DNA of 40,667 nt from Bacteroidales bacterium (GCA_016933115.1 JAFGBL010000043.1:1-40667); one strand, 5' to 3'. Shown: positions 16,293 to 24,898, counted from the first letter of the stretch. A program made the numbers and translations. The notes: a model not told the origin generated them from the letters alone.

Positions 16293-16565
16293 ATGACAAA
16301 GGAAAAACTAAAACCAACAGATCAGACAAAGGAACTCGAAGAAGATCTGCGGGAACTCATTTTATTCAACGACGACCATAATACTTTCGAATTTGTCATT
16401 GAAACCCTGGTTGATGTTTGCGGCCATGATCCTGACCAGGCAGAGCAATGTGCACTCGTTGCTCATTTTAAAGGGAAGTGCGCAGTAAAATCGGGAACCT
16501 TTGTGGAACTCAAACCTCCATATGAGGAAATGAAAAACAGGCAGTTAACCGTTTCAATTTCATAA
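16293..16565 (+). CDS. clpS: ClpS adaptor of the ClpAP/ClpCP protease
   Basis: ClpS delivers proteins with N-degron residues to the Clp protease. The ClpS core is clear: 'LILFNDDHNTFEFVIETLVDVCGHDPDQAEQCALVAHFKGKCAVKSG', with the Asn-Asp pair ('FNDDHNT') that binds the N-terminal residue and the 'VAHFKGK' helix. The length of 90 residues is normal, and the charged first 20 residues are the flexible extension. It is the first gene of a plus-strand group; the NfeD-like gene starts three bases after its stop. Confidence 0.93.
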   Translation: MTKEKLKPTDQTKELEEDLRELILFNDDHNTFEFVIETLVDVCGHDPDQAEQCALVAHFKGKCAVKSGTFVELKPPYEEMKNRQLTVSIS

Positions 16566-16568
16566 AAT

Positions 16569-17033
16569 ATGACCTGGACCATTATCGGTGTATTAATTGG
16601 TGTTGGTTTTTTGTTTTTATTGCTGGAAATACTTGTATTACCAGGAACCAACATTGCCGGAGTTATCGGATTTGTTTTGCTGGGAATAGGAATTTGGCAA
16701 GCCTATGAAGTATATGGCGGGTTTGCCGGGACGATTACCCTGATGGGTACCATTTTATTGTCAATGTTTGCGCTTTACCTGGCGCTAAAGTCGAAAACCT
16801 GGAAGAGGGCTGCACTCAATAAAAACATTGACGGAAAGGTAAATGAAATTGATCCGGAAAAACTTAAACCCGGCGACAGGGGAAAGACCGTATCCAGGCT
16901 GGTTCCTATGGGAAAGGCAGTTTTTAACGGGGAATATTATGAAGTAAAAACTTCGGGCGAATTTGTTGACCCGGAAACGGAAATTGAAGTAGTAAAAATA
17001 GAATTCAATAAAATATTGGTTAAGAAAGTTTAA
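16569..17033 (+). CDS. NfeD-like membrane protein
   Basis: Three closely spaced hydrophobic helices span about residues 3-23, 27-46 and 52-70 ('VGFLFLLLEILVLPGTNIAGVIGFVLLGIGIW'). A soluble C-terminal OB-fold domain follows (about 95-154, 'PGDRGKTVSRLVPMGKAVFNGEYYEVKTSGEFVDPETEIEVVKI' pattern). This is the short NfeD form, lacking the N-terminal protease. NfeD proteins are encoded beside flotillins and act with them in membrane microdomains, and here a flotillin gene follows 12 bases later. Confidence 0.9.
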   Translation: MTWTIIGVLIGVGFLFLLLEILVLPGTNIAGVIGFVLLGIGIWQAYEVYGGFAGTITLMGTILLSMFALYLALKSKTWKRAALNKNIDGKVNEIDPEKLKPGDRGKTVSRLVPMGKAVFNGEYYEVKTSGEFVDPETEIEVVKIEFNKILVKKV

Positions 17034-17045
17034 AAACATACAATT

Positions 17046-18053
17046 ATGGAAACAAATGTATTTATTATCATCGCGATTGGTATAGCAGCACTGTTCGGGC
17101 TGTGGATAATTTTTTATTTTATTCCGGTAGGCTTGTGGTTCACAGCACTTTTATCGGGTGTCAGGATTTCGCTTATTCAACTGGTATTGATGCGTTGGAG
17201 AAAGGTTCCGCCTCAAGTCTTGGTCAGAAACCTGATTTCTTCGACGAAAGCCGGATTGAAACTCAACCGGGATGAGTTGGAAGCGCATTATCTGGCGGGT
17301 GGAAATGTAGTGGCTGTTGTCAACGCATTGATTTCTGCAGATAAAGCCAATATGCAACTCGATTTTAAAACGGCTACTGCTATTGACCTGGCCGGCAGGG
17401 ATGTGCTTGAGGCCGTTCAAATGAGTGTTAATCCCAAGGTGATTGACACACCTCCGGTAACTGCCGTTGCAAAGGATGGGATCCAGCTTATCGCCAAAGC
17501 AAGGGTAACCGTTCGGGCCAACATCAAACAATTGGTTGGAGGTGCCGGTGAAGAAACCGTACTTGCCAGGGTAGGTGAAGGTGTTGTTTCGTCCATCGGT
17601 TCAGCTGAATCCCACAAGTCAGTTCTCGAAAATCCAGATTCAATTTCAAAAGTTGTGCTGAACAAAGGGCTTGATGCAGGTACGGCATTTGAAATACTCT
17701 CTATTGATATTGCAGATATAGATATTGGAAAGAACATCGGAGCTGTACTGCAAATGGATCAGGCCAATGCCGATAAAAATATTGCTCAGGCCAAGGCAGA
17801 GGAAAGAAGGGCCATGGCCGTTGCATATGAGCAGGAAATGAAGGCAAAAGCACAGGAAGCCCGTGCAAAAGTGATCGAAGCTGAAGTTGAAATTCCATTG
17901 GCAATGGCCGAGGCATTTAGGTCTGGGAACATGGGGATTATGGATTATTATAAATTTAAAAATATCCAGGCCGACACCTTGATGCGCGAGTCGATTGCAG
18001 AGCCGATTTCCAGTAAAAAGAAGGAGCAGGATAAAGACAAGGAATCCAAATAA
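17046..18053 (+). CDS. floA: Flotillin-like protein FloA
   Basis: FloA scaffolds ordered membrane microdomains. The sequence shows a membrane-inserted N-terminal hairpin (about residues 5-40), followed by an SPFH/band-7 domain with '[25 protein letters not shown]', '[22 protein letters not shown]', '[23 protein letters not shown]' and '[13 protein letters not shown]'. A coiled-coil Ala/Glu/Lys-rich stretch ('[28 protein letters not shown]') comes near residues 240-285. The length of 335 residues matches FloA of Firmicutes (about 330). The highly charged tail ends in [12 protein letters not shown]. The clpS-nfeD-floA order suggests one transcript. Confidence 0.95.
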   Translation: METNVFIIIAIGIAALFGLWIIFYFIPVGLWFTALLSGVRISLIQLVLMRWRKVPPQVLVRNLISSTKAGLKLNRDELEAHYLAGGNVVAVVNALISADKANMQLDFKTATAIDLAGRDVLEAVQMSVNPKVIDTPPVTAVAKDGIQLIAKARVTVRANIKQLVGGAGEETVLARVGEGVVSSIGSAESHKSVLENPDSISKVVLNKGLDAGTAFEILSIDIADIDIGKNIGAVLQMDQANADKNIAQAKAEERRAMAVAYEQEMKAKAQEARAKVIEAEVEIPLAMAEAFRSGNMGIMDYYKFKNIQADTLMRESIAEPISSKKKEQDKDKESK

Positions 18054-18114
18054 GGCACTTCTTAAAATAAATATTTCAGGTTTATCGGATAAAATTTATC
18101 GGTAATGCACCGAA

Positions 18115-18145
18115 ACTTTATTTCCACTCAATTGTAATATATTTG
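18115..18145 (+). promoter_or_regulatory. Promoter of the rel gene
   Basis: TATATTTG at 18138-18145 fits TAnnTTTG exactly, with TTTA at about 18116 as a weak -33 element. A leader of about 75-105 bases would precede the rel start. The floA-rel gap of 175 bases is otherwise empty of genes. Confidence 0.5.
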
Positions 18146-18228
18146 ACGGGATTGATAATCCGATTTACACAAAATAAATTATTGATTTCCATGTTATTTT
18201 AACCTGGAAAAGTAATTTTACGGGCTAA

Positions 18229-20463
18229 TTGAGTCTGAATGAGAATGTATTTTCGATGGATAACAATCATTTACAAAATAAAAGAATAAGTCAGATTTAC
18301 AAGGAGCTTCTCGAATTGTGCAAACCGATTGCCAAAAGGGAAGATATACCAAAATTACGCAAAGCCTATACCCTGGTCCTTGATTATTTTCGTCCTGAAT
18401 GGGAAAATTCAGGGGAGGAATATGTTTACCATTCCATTGAAGTGGCTAAAATTGTATTGCGCGAGTTGAATCTGGGAATTACCTCTGTTATCTGTGCACT
18501 GCTTCATAATATCATTGATGATAAAGATATCACCATTGGTTTTATACGCGATGAATTTGGGGAAGAAATAGCTGCGATTGTTGAAGGTTATAATAAACTA
18601 TCCAAAATACAAACTGAAAAGATATCCATTCATTCTGAAAATTTCAGAAAACTTTACCTTTCGCTGGTAAGTGATATCCGGGTGATTTTTATCAAGTTGG
18701 CCCACAGGTTGCATGATATGCGCTTTTTTGATAAACTTCCTGCACACAAGCAGCAAAGGTTCCTGTTGGAGGTTCATCACTTGTATATTCCCATTGCCCA
18801 TCGTCTGGGTCTGTATAATGTGAAAACTGAACTTGAAGAACTTTGGTTGAAGTACAACCATCCTGAGATTTACCAGTCAATTGCCAGGAAAATGCAGGAA
18901 TCCAAAACCAAACAGAAAGTTTACATCGAGGAATTCGTTTCACCCATAGAAAAGGAGCTTCATAAGCAGAGTTTTCAATTTGATATCAAAGGCCGGCCCA
19001 AATCCATTCACAGCATCTGGCAAAAGATGAAGCAACAAAATGTTGAGTTTGAAGAAGTTTACGATTTATTTGCTATTCGGCTAATTATCGATACGGACAT
19101 AAAAAAGGAAAAGGCGGATTGCTGGCGGGTCTATTCAGTCGTTACAGATATTTATACCCCAAACCCTAAACGTTTACGGGATTGGATCAGTACACCAAAG
19201 GCAAGTGGTTATGAGTCGTTGCATACAACCGTGGTTGGCCCCAATGGCAAATGGGTGGAAGTGCAAATCAGGACCAGGCGGATGGATAATATAGCCGAAA
19301 AAGGATTGGCAGCGCATTGGAAATACAAAGAAGGAAGCGCAAAACAGGAGCAGGAAGAATGGATGGACAAAATCAGGGAAGTGATTGAGAGCCCCGAGGT
19401 CGAAGCCCTGGAGAAAAACGACATTTCAAAAATTGAGCTCTATTCAGATAATATATTCATTTTCACACCTGAAGGCGATTTAAAAAAACTACCGGCAGGT
19501 TCAACAGTCCTTGATTTTGCATATGATATCCATACCAGTGTGGGCGATATGTGCAGCGGTGCCCGTGTGAATAACCGCATTGTTCCCATCCGGCACGTTT
19601 TGAAAAATGGCGATCGGGTGGAGGTGATCACATCCAAGAACCAAAAGCCGAAATTGGACTGGTTGAATTTTGTTATCACTACCAAGGCCAAATCCAAAAT
19701 AAAAAGATCGCTGAAAGAGGAACGCTTCCAGGAAGCGGAAATAGGTAAGGAAATACTTCGCAGGAAATTGCGTAACCGCAAGATCGCATTTAGCGATTCC
19801 ATCATCGATAAGTTGATCAAACAATACAAATTGAAGTCCTCTGTCGACCTATATTATTTAATTGCTATTGAAAAGATCGATCTTACCGATATTAAGAAAA
19901 CAATTGAACCGGGTAATGAAACAATACCTAAACCAGGTGAAAAGGAAGAGATTCCTGCTGAAATTAAAGAAACAAGGGGAAAACACGGTGATAAGCAGGA
20001 TTTCATGCTGATTGATGATGATATTGATAACCTGGACTATGAACTTGCCAAATGTTGCAATCCCATTTCCGGAGATGCTGTTTTTGGTTTTGTGACTGTT
20101 GGCAAGGGAATAACCATTCATCGCATCAATTGCCCAAATGCGAGGCAACTACTGACAAAATTCGATTACCGTGTGATCGATGTGAAGTGGAGAAAATCAG
20201 ACGAAAATAAAACTTATTTAACAACCATTCAGGTAACCGGAACTGATGAAGTGGGTATATTGAACAATATTACATCCATTATCTCCCATGATTTTAAGGT
20301 GAATATGGTTTCAGTGAATGTCGATTCCAAAAAAGGCGGACGTTTTTCCGGCAGGTTTAAGGTAAGTGTGAAGGATGCCAGACATTTGGAAATGCTTATC
20401 TATAAAATTTTGAAAGTGAAAGGCGTGAAAAAAGCGGTCAGGTTGGAACCAATCGACGAATAG
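18229..20463 (+). CDS. rel: Long RelA/SpoT homologue, hydrolase site degenerate
   Basis: The protein makes (p)ppGpp, the stringent-response alarmone. Domains in order: N-terminal HD hydrolase (about 45-200), synthetase (about 240-370), TGS (about 405-470), zinc-finger-like region with 'AKCCNPISGD' and 'RINCPNA' (about 605-650), and a C-terminal ACT domain (about 665-744). The synthetase motifs are intact ('KGRPKSIHSIWQKM', 'GYESLHTTV', 'WVEVQIRTRRMDNIAEKGLAAHWKYK'). The hydrolase motifs are not: HDxxED is HNIIDD (residues 93-98) and the metal-binding Asp of 'KLADRLHN' is His159 (KLAHRLHD). His68 remains. I therefore expect a RelA-like synthetase without hydrolysis. The start may be the TTG at 18229 or the ATG at 18256. 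The next gene follows within five bases. Confidence 0.93.
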   Translation: MSLNENVFSMDNNHLQNKRISQIYKELLELCKPIAKREDIPKLRKAYTLVLDYFRPEWENSGEEYVYHSIEVAKIVLRELNLGITSVICALLHNIIDDKDITIGFIRDEFGEEIAAIVEGYNKLSKIQTEKISIHSENFRKLYLSLVSDIRVIFIKLAHRLHDMRFFDKLPAHKQQRFLLEVHHLYIPIAHRLGLYNVKTELEELWLKYNHPEIYQSIARKMQESKTKQKVYIEEFVSPIEKELHKQSFQFDIKGRPKSIHSIWQKMKQQNVEFEEVYDLFAIRLIIDTDIKKEKADCWRVYSVVTDIYTPNPKRLRDWISTPKASGYESLHTTVVGPNGKWVEVQIRTRRMDNIAEKGLAAHWKYKEGSAKQEQEEWMDKIREVIESPEVEALEKNDISKIELYSDNIFIFTPEGDLKKLPAGSTVLDFAYDIHTSVGDMCSGARVNNRIVPIRHVLKNGDRVEVITSKNQKPKLDWLNFVITTKAKSKIKRSLKEERFQEAEIGKEILRRKLRNRKIAFSDSIIDKLIKQYKLKSSVDLYYLIAIEKIDLTDIKKTIEPGNETIPKPGEKEEIPAEIKETRGKHGDKQDFMLIDDDIDNLDYELAKCCNPISGDAVFGFVTVGKGITIHRINCPNARQLLTKFDYRVIDVKWRKSDENKTYLTTIQVTGTDEVGILNNITSIISHDFKVNMVSVNVDSKKGGRFSGRFKVSVKDARHLEMLIYKILKVKGVKKAVRLEPIDE

Positions 20464-20467
20464 GGTG

Positions 20468-21385
20468 ATGTTCTTAAAAAAATTAATTCCTTTAAAAGAG
20501 AAATCGTTTTATAAATTTACCATTTCCGGAAAGGTAAACCTGCCGGATCGTTTACCCGCTTTTATTCTTATTGATCCCAATGGGGTAAAACACCTGCTGC
20601 CTTCTGAACCTTACCGTTATTATGATTTAGAAAGCAAAACATCCGTTCGTTGTCGGATTGACCGGATAAATTGTAATGGCAAGATTTACCTGGAGCCTGA
20701 ACACCCGTTTTACAAATTGGAACACGATTATGATTTCTCATTTGTTGAGACCAGGAATATTATGAACAGCTTGAATCAAACTGAAAAGATAGCCATTTTC
20801 ACCGATCAGTCGGGAATAGAGATCAATGTTCCGGCGGAAGATGTCCCTGTTGGGTTAAAACACGGGGAAATACTTCGTGGGAAGGTCGTCAGGATTAAGG
20901 GAGGCCATGTTTTTGTCGATTTCAGGAAAAATGTAAATGATTTTAACCAAATGGCTGTGGGTAAATTTTATACTCTCACTTTCTCTCATTTAAAAACCTA
21001 TGGTAAGCATCATGAATATTTTGTCTTGGTCGATGCTGAAGGGAGAAAGTTTGAAACCCGGTATAAATTCTATCGCAAATATGGCCTGCAACCCGGAGCA
21101 AAGGTTATTTGCAAACTGAAATACTCGGACGGACAATTTTTCCTCGAACCCAGGCATCCTCTTTATGAAATTGATAAAAGTTATGAATTTGAAGTCATTG
21201 GTAAAGCTTTCAAGGATATTTATCCCGAAGGAAAGGAAGTTATTTGGCTTTTAAAAAATGATTTTGGTAAAGATATATTGTTGGAAGACGAAGGTAATGA
21301 TTTCGTTCCGGAAATTGGTACCCTGATTAAATGCAAGGTGATTGATATCATTAAAAGCGACGTAATTGTCACTACAGTCAAATGA
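20468..21385 (+). CDS. Unknown protein of about four OB-like repeats
   Basis: The start is taken as the ATG at 20468, just after a GTG at 20465 and four bases after the rel stop. No family recognised. The sequence is internally repeated. Units of about 70-80 residues begin near 15, 98, 166 and 236. Units one and three share 'F.L.DP.G.K', then 'KIYLEPEHPFYKLEHDYDF' and 'QFFLEPRHPLYEIDKSYEF'. Units two and four share 'G..L.GKVV.I' patterns ending in beta-strands ('GHVFVDF', 'SDVIVTT'). The beta-rich, G-and-basic pattern resembles OB-fold or S1-like nucleic-acid-binding modules. It has no signal peptide, so it is cytoplasmic. Co-transcription with rel suggests a stringent-response or ribosome/RNA link, but that is inference. 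Confidence 0.8.
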   Translation: MFLKKLIPLKEKSFYKFTISGKVNLPDRLPAFILIDPNGVKHLLPSEPYRYYDLESKTSVRCRIDRINCNGKIYLEPEHPFYKLEHDYDFSFVETRNIMNSLNQTEKIAIFTDQSGIEINVPAEDVPVGLKHGEILRGKVVRIKGGHVFVDFRKNVNDFNQMAVGKFYTLTFSHLKTYGKHHEYFVLVDAEGRKFETRYKFYRKYGLQPGAKVICKLKYSDGQFFLEPRHPLYEIDKSYEFEVIGKAFKDIYPEGKEVIWLLKNDFGKDILLEDEGNDFVPEIGTLIKCKVIDIIKSDVIVTTVK

Positions 21386-21411
21386 TTATGGCTTCTATAT
21401 AGCGTTAGAAC

Positions 21412-21445
21412 AAAAAAGCACTCCAATAAATTGAAGTGCTTTTTT
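21412..21445. terminator. Bidirectional intrinsic terminator
   Basis: A 15-bp stem (AAAAAAGCACTCCAA / TTGAAGTGCTTTTTT, one G-T mismatch) has the loop TAAA. T-runs occur on both strands. It lies between the convergent OB-repeat gene and the CxxCH protein gene and can stop both transcripts. Confidence 0.85.
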
Positions 21446-21464
21446 ATTTTACAGTGTTTTTATT

Positions 21465-22271
21465 TTACCTGATCACCAATCGTTCAGAGTACTCATTTGC
21501 CCGGATGATATAAATGCCATTTTCCAACCGGCTTAGATCTATTCTGGAGTTTTGGCCTGCAATCAATCTGGTTTCATAAATAATCTGGCCACCGATGTTA
21601 AAGATTTTAATCTCCTGATCATCGGAGGATTTATTATTGGTTAAGTTTATCATTCCATTTGATGGATTGGGGTAAAAGTTGAATGGTTTGTTTTCATTAC
21701 TTTCAGCTATACTGACCGATGGAGAAGCCATAAAAGATGAAAGATGGATTTGATCACCGGTATTTTGGCCATTTCCGTTGGCTGCATTTACGGCGACGTA
21801 AAATCCTACATTTCCTACTGGTGCCGCTGGTGCGACCCAGTTGAAAAACCAGGCAGTTCCGGTATCAGCTAAAGGTACATTTCCTGCAGCAGTGTGTGTT
21901 ACAGAAGTGTTGCTGTTAATCAGTTGTGTTCTGGATGGATCGAACAATTGCAGGGTGCCTACCGGATTTCCCGATTCATCCTCAACGGTAGCTTCGAACC
22001 CAAATTTGTTCGCATCCGGATCAACTCCGACAACCGTCATCAAATAAACCTGGCTTGGCTGATAACCATACAATACAAGGTCGCCGTTGAAAATCCAGAA
22101 TTCTTCCTGGGTTGGAGTACCCAAATGACATTCCGTACAATTGGCTCCGCCGTCGCCGGGTGAACCTGTCTTATTTCCGGGAGACCCGTTATGGTACAAT
22201 GTACCGCTTGCAAGTAAAATAAATAATACTGGTACAGCTAATACAAATAATAGATTGAAGATTTTTTTCAT
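21465..22271 (-). CDS. T9SS-exported Reeler-like protein with CxxCH site
   Basis: A signal peptide/hydrophobic start (residues 1-25) is followed by 'NGSPGNKTGSPGDGGANCTECHLG', where Cys45-x-x-Cys48-His49 is a c-type haem attachment motif. Residues of about 55-190 look like the choice-of-anchor V/Reeler-like domain ('YQPSQVYLMTVVGVD', 'FGFEATVED', 'WVAPAAPVGNVGFYVAVNAANG'). In such proteins the GxPG-CxxCH segment comes first. A T9SS type A sorting domain ends the protein ('FNFYPNPSNGMINL', 'IFNIGGQIIYE', 'GIYIIRANEYSERLVIR'). It is thus an exported, probably surface-held, possible single-haem protein. Whether haem is attached is unknown. It stands as a single gene, upstream of the terminator it shares with its convergent neighbour. 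Confidence 0.85.
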   Translation of the reverse strand: MKKIFNLLFVLAVPVLFILLASGTLYHNGSPGNKTGSPGDGGANCTECHLGTPTQEEFWIFNGDLVLYGYQPSQVYLMTVVGVDPDANKFGFEATVEDESGNPVGTLQLFDPSRTQLINSNTSVTHTAAGNVPLADTGTAWFFNWVAPAAPVGNVGFYVAVNAANGNGQNTGDQIHLSSFMASPSVSIAESNENKPFNFYPNPSNGMINLTNNKSSDDQEIKIFNIGGQIIYETRLIAGQNSRIDLSRLENGIYIIRANEYSERLVIR

Positions 22272-22418
22272 AGGAATTTTTTTAAATGGTTACAACTTAA
22301 TTAGAAGAACAATTTTTCCAATTCTAATGTTCACTGGAAATTTATTATTTATTCAGACAGGGTTTAATGCAAAGGCAGCAATAAAATTATTGAATTTAAC
22401 AAAAATTTAACATGGGCA

Positions 22419-23114
22419 TCATTGCTCGGTCAATCGAAAGCCGTTTCCGTGAATATTTAATATGGAGATTTTTGGATCGTTTTTCAGGTATTTCCTTAAT
22501 TTGGTAATGTAAACATCCATGCTTCGTGTCGTAAAGTATCCTTCTTCGCCCCAAATACTTTGCAAGGCCAGATTGCGGGGCAAAACTTCATTTTTATGCT
22601 CACAAAGCAATTTCAGCAAATCTGCTTCACGGGGGGATAGGTTAAATGTCTTGTTATTGTGAACCAGGGTTCTGTTAAGATAATTAAATACAAATTCACC
22701 AAATGTGTATATTTCTTCCAGTGGGACACTGTTGGCCTGAGGCAGGGTCCTTTGCAGGACAGCCTTTACTTTGGCCAGCAATACTTCCGAATCGAACGGT
22801 TTGGTTATATAATCGTCAGCTCCCGTTTCATAACCTCTAAGGACATCTTCTTTGAGTGTTTTTGCAGTAAGGAAAATAAAAGGTGTTTTTGGCCTGAGTT
22901 TGTGGATATTGCCGGCAATTTCAAAACCGTTCATATTGGGAAGCATAATGTCCAGCACACAAAGGTCGAACCTGTTTTCATTAAAACTCTTTATGGCAAA
23001 CTTTCCATCTGCTATCCATTCTACCTCGTAATCATGAAGTTCAAGGTATGCCTTTAGCACCGACCCGAAATTATAATCGTCTTCAACAAGAAGTATTTTC
23101 GCTTTATTTTCCAT
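22419..23114 (-). CDS. OmpR/PhoB-family response regulator
   Basis: The start is taken as the ATG of 'MENKAKILLVEDD'. The longer frame would run 19 codons back into the end of the kinase gene and adds nothing domain-like. The receiver (residues 5-120) has the acidic pair 'VEDD', the phospho-acceptor Asp55 ('CVLDIMLP'), Thr in 'FLTAKT' and Lys in 'YITKPF'. The C-terminal winged-helix domain (about 130-231) has 'LSPREADLLKLLCEHKNEVLPR', 'IWGEEGYFTTRSMDVYITKLRKYL' and 'ILNIHGNGFRL'. It is the cognate partner of the histidine kinase 10 bases upstream. OmpR-family proteins bind direct repeats, and such repeats lie upstream of the kinase gene. Confidence 0.95.
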   Translation of the reverse strand: MENKAKILLVEDDYNFGSVLKAYLELHDYEVEWIADGKFAIKSFNENRFDLCVLDIMLPNMNGFEIAGNIHKLRPKTPFIFLTAKTLKEDVLRGYETGADDYITKPFDSEVLLAKVKAVLQRTLPQANSVPLEEIYTFGEFVFNYLNRTLVHNNKTFNLSPREADLLKLLCEHKNEVLPRNLALQSIWGEEGYFTTRSMDVYITKLRKYLKNDPKISILNIHGNGFRLTEQ

Positions 23115-23124
23115 CCATTCATGA

Positions 23125-24753
23125 TTAAGCAGGCAGTATAACTGTAAATTCGGAACCTTTACCCGGCGCACTATAGGGTTTTATTTGACCGTCCAGTGCC
23201 AGCAAAACAGCTTTCACATAACTCAATCCCAGCCCGAATCCCTTGATATTATGAATGTCACCGGTTGATACACGGTAAAATTTATCAAATATTTTCGACA
23301 TCTCTTCTTTCGACATTCCAATGCCGTTATCCTTGACGCTGAGGTAGAATTTGCCATTGATCGATTCCGTTTTGATTGTAATTTCAGGTGACTCAGTACT
23401 GTACTTGATCGCATTATCGAGCAGATTGGAAAGAATATTGACGAAATGGTTCTTGTCGGTTTTTAGGACACTGTTGTGTGCATTGAGCCCAAAATTGACT
23501 TTTCCGTTTTTTTGATTCAACCGAAGCTCGAAATTTTTAACCACCTTCCTGATTGCTTCGTGGCTGTCGAATTCCTCAACCTGAATATTCAGATCGTTCT
23601 TATCTATAAGCGACATTTGAAGGACACTTTCAACTTTGCTGTTCATTCTTGCATTCTCTTCTTCGATGATATCGCTGTAATACCTTATCTTTTCCGGATT
23701 GTTAATGATTTTGCTGTTATTAATGGAATCTACCGCCAAAGAAATCGTGGCAATAGGTGTTTTGAATTCGTGCGTCATATTGTTGATGAAATCCGATTTG
23801 ATTTCGGAAATCTTTTTTTGCTTCAGAATTACCCTGATTGTAAAAAGGAATGTTAAAAGAATGACCATCGTGAATACTATCGAACCTAAAAGCAGGATTT
23901 GGATCGATTTGATTATATATCCTCTTTTACCCGGGAAATATAGCATCAGTTGGTTCAGGTTATCCAAAACCTGTTCCGGGAATAATCGCGTCGAATACAT
24001 TTCATAATTGCCGGAAATAGTAAAATTATCGGACCGGATAGACTGCAATGAGTCTTTTTCAGGATTATAAACAGCAAATTCAAACTCAGCATCAATTCCC
24101 CTGTTATTCAATGATTCGGTCAACCGCTTACCGATATCAACACCTTGTAACCTTGACTCAATGGGTTCATCGATGTTTTTGATCTCAATCACCAATTCGT
24201 CGATAAAATCCTTGAGGTTTTCATTTTGTCTATCATAACCTTCAATTTTTCGCTCTATGATCACATTCACGGAATCCTTGAGTTGGGAAACTACCGTCAC
24301 ATTATCCTTTCCAATCGCTTCCTTCAGAGAATCAAGCCTTGAAATTGCCTGAATTCGTGTATTCCTGTCTTTGAAAGCATTTACTCCGACTAACGTGCTA
24401 TTATTCCCATTAACACTGATGATGCCCTGGGATGCGGAATCACTCCAGATCAGGCTATCCGGACCTTGAGTATCCCAAATAAGTTCCGTATCTTCCAGAT
24501 CCTCACCATCTATTTTTGATGAATAAACATAGCTGTAGCCCTTTTCTCTGCTCAATTTGGTGGATATGAAATATGTATCTGCATCAAGGTCAATTCTTTT
24601 GACTGTTTCATTTAAGGCATCGTTTACCAACCGGTCGAATTGCTCCTCCTTAACACGAATGGCCTCGCGAATCCAGAAATATTGAACCACAACAATCCCG
24701 GTAAGGGAAATTGCCATTAATGAGACTATTACAGTAATCCAATGCTTTTTCAC
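23125..24753 (-). CDS. Membrane sensor histidine kinase
   Basis: One transmembrane helix near residues 7-27 ('VIVSLMAISLTGIVVVQYF') and another near 284-308 enclose a periplasmic sensor region of about 255 residues with coiled-coil-like stretches. The kinase core follows: H-box His328 ('MTHEFKTPIATISLAVDSI'), N-box ('LLDNAIKYS'), G1 ('VKDNGIGMSKEEM'), F-box ('FDKFYRVS') and G2 ('GFGLGLSYVKAVL'). No HAMP domain is obvious. The start is a GTG with a TAnnTTTG box five bases upstream. The ligand of the sensor is unknown. The divergently placed neighbour gene for a T9SS-exported acidic protein may be its target, because phased repeats lie between them. Confidence 0.95.
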   Translation of the reverse strand: MKKHWITVIVSLMAISLTGIVVVQYFWIREAIRVKEEQFDRLVNDALNETVKRIDLDADTYFISTKLSREKGYSYVYSSKIDGEDLEDTELIWDTQGPDSLIWSDSASQGIISVNGNNSTLVGVNAFKDRNTRIQAISRLDSLKEAIGKDNVTVVSQLKDSVNVIIERKIEGYDRQNENLKDFIDELVIEIKNIDEPIESRLQGVDIGKRLTESLNNRGIDAEFEFAVYNPEKDSLQSIRSDNFTISGNYEMYSTRLFPEQVLDNLNQLMLYFPGKRGYIIKSIQILLLGSIVFTMVILLTFLFTIRVILKQKKISEIKSDFINNMTHEFKTPIATISLAVDSINNSKIINNPEKIRYYSDIIEEENARMNSKVESVLQMSLIDKNDLNIQVEEFDSHEAIRKVVKNFELRLNQKNGKVNFGLNAHNSVLKTDKNHFVNILSNLLDNAIKYSTESPEITIKTESINGKFYLSVKDNGIGMSKEEMSKIFDKFYRVSTGDIHNIKGFGLGLSYVKAVLLALDGQIKPYSAPGKGSEFTVILPA

Positions 24754-24757
24754 AGTA

Positions 24758-24765
24758 CAAAATTA
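24758..24765 (-). promoter_or_regulatory. -7 box of the kinase-regulator operon
   Basis: CAAAATTA reads TAATTTTG on the minus strand, an exact TAnnTTTG. No good -33 element is seen, which is usual for activator-dependent promoters. The repeats at 24792-24830 lie upstream of it at an activator-like distance. Confidence 0.4.
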
Positions 24766-24791
24766 AGGATAAGGCAAATGAATCTGCCTAC

Positions 24792-24830
24792 ATTAACTTT
24801 TCTTTAACCTTTTTTAACCTTGTTTTAACC
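24792..24830. promoter_or_regulatory. Phased TTTAACC direct repeats, likely regulator site
   Basis: TTTAACC begins at 24803, 24813 and 24824, and a weaker ATTAACT begins at 24792. The spacing is 10-11 bases, one DNA turn. OmpR/PhoB-family dimers bind such same-face direct repeats. The site sits between the kinase-regulator operon and the divergent T9SS cargo gene, so it could serve both. Confidence 0.55.
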
Positions 24831-24898
24831 ATTTCCAAATCAAATGGTTGGTAAGTTTGCCGTGAATAAAATTATGTCCAATTTTAAAATATTAAACT

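Noticed and set aside
18060..18110. Two TTTATCGG copies between floA and rel
   Set aside because: Only eight bases, A/T-rich and close together; too weak to call an operator or terminator.
23115..23171. Longer start for the response regulator
   Set aside because: It would overlap the kinase gene's end and add residues outside the receiver domain.
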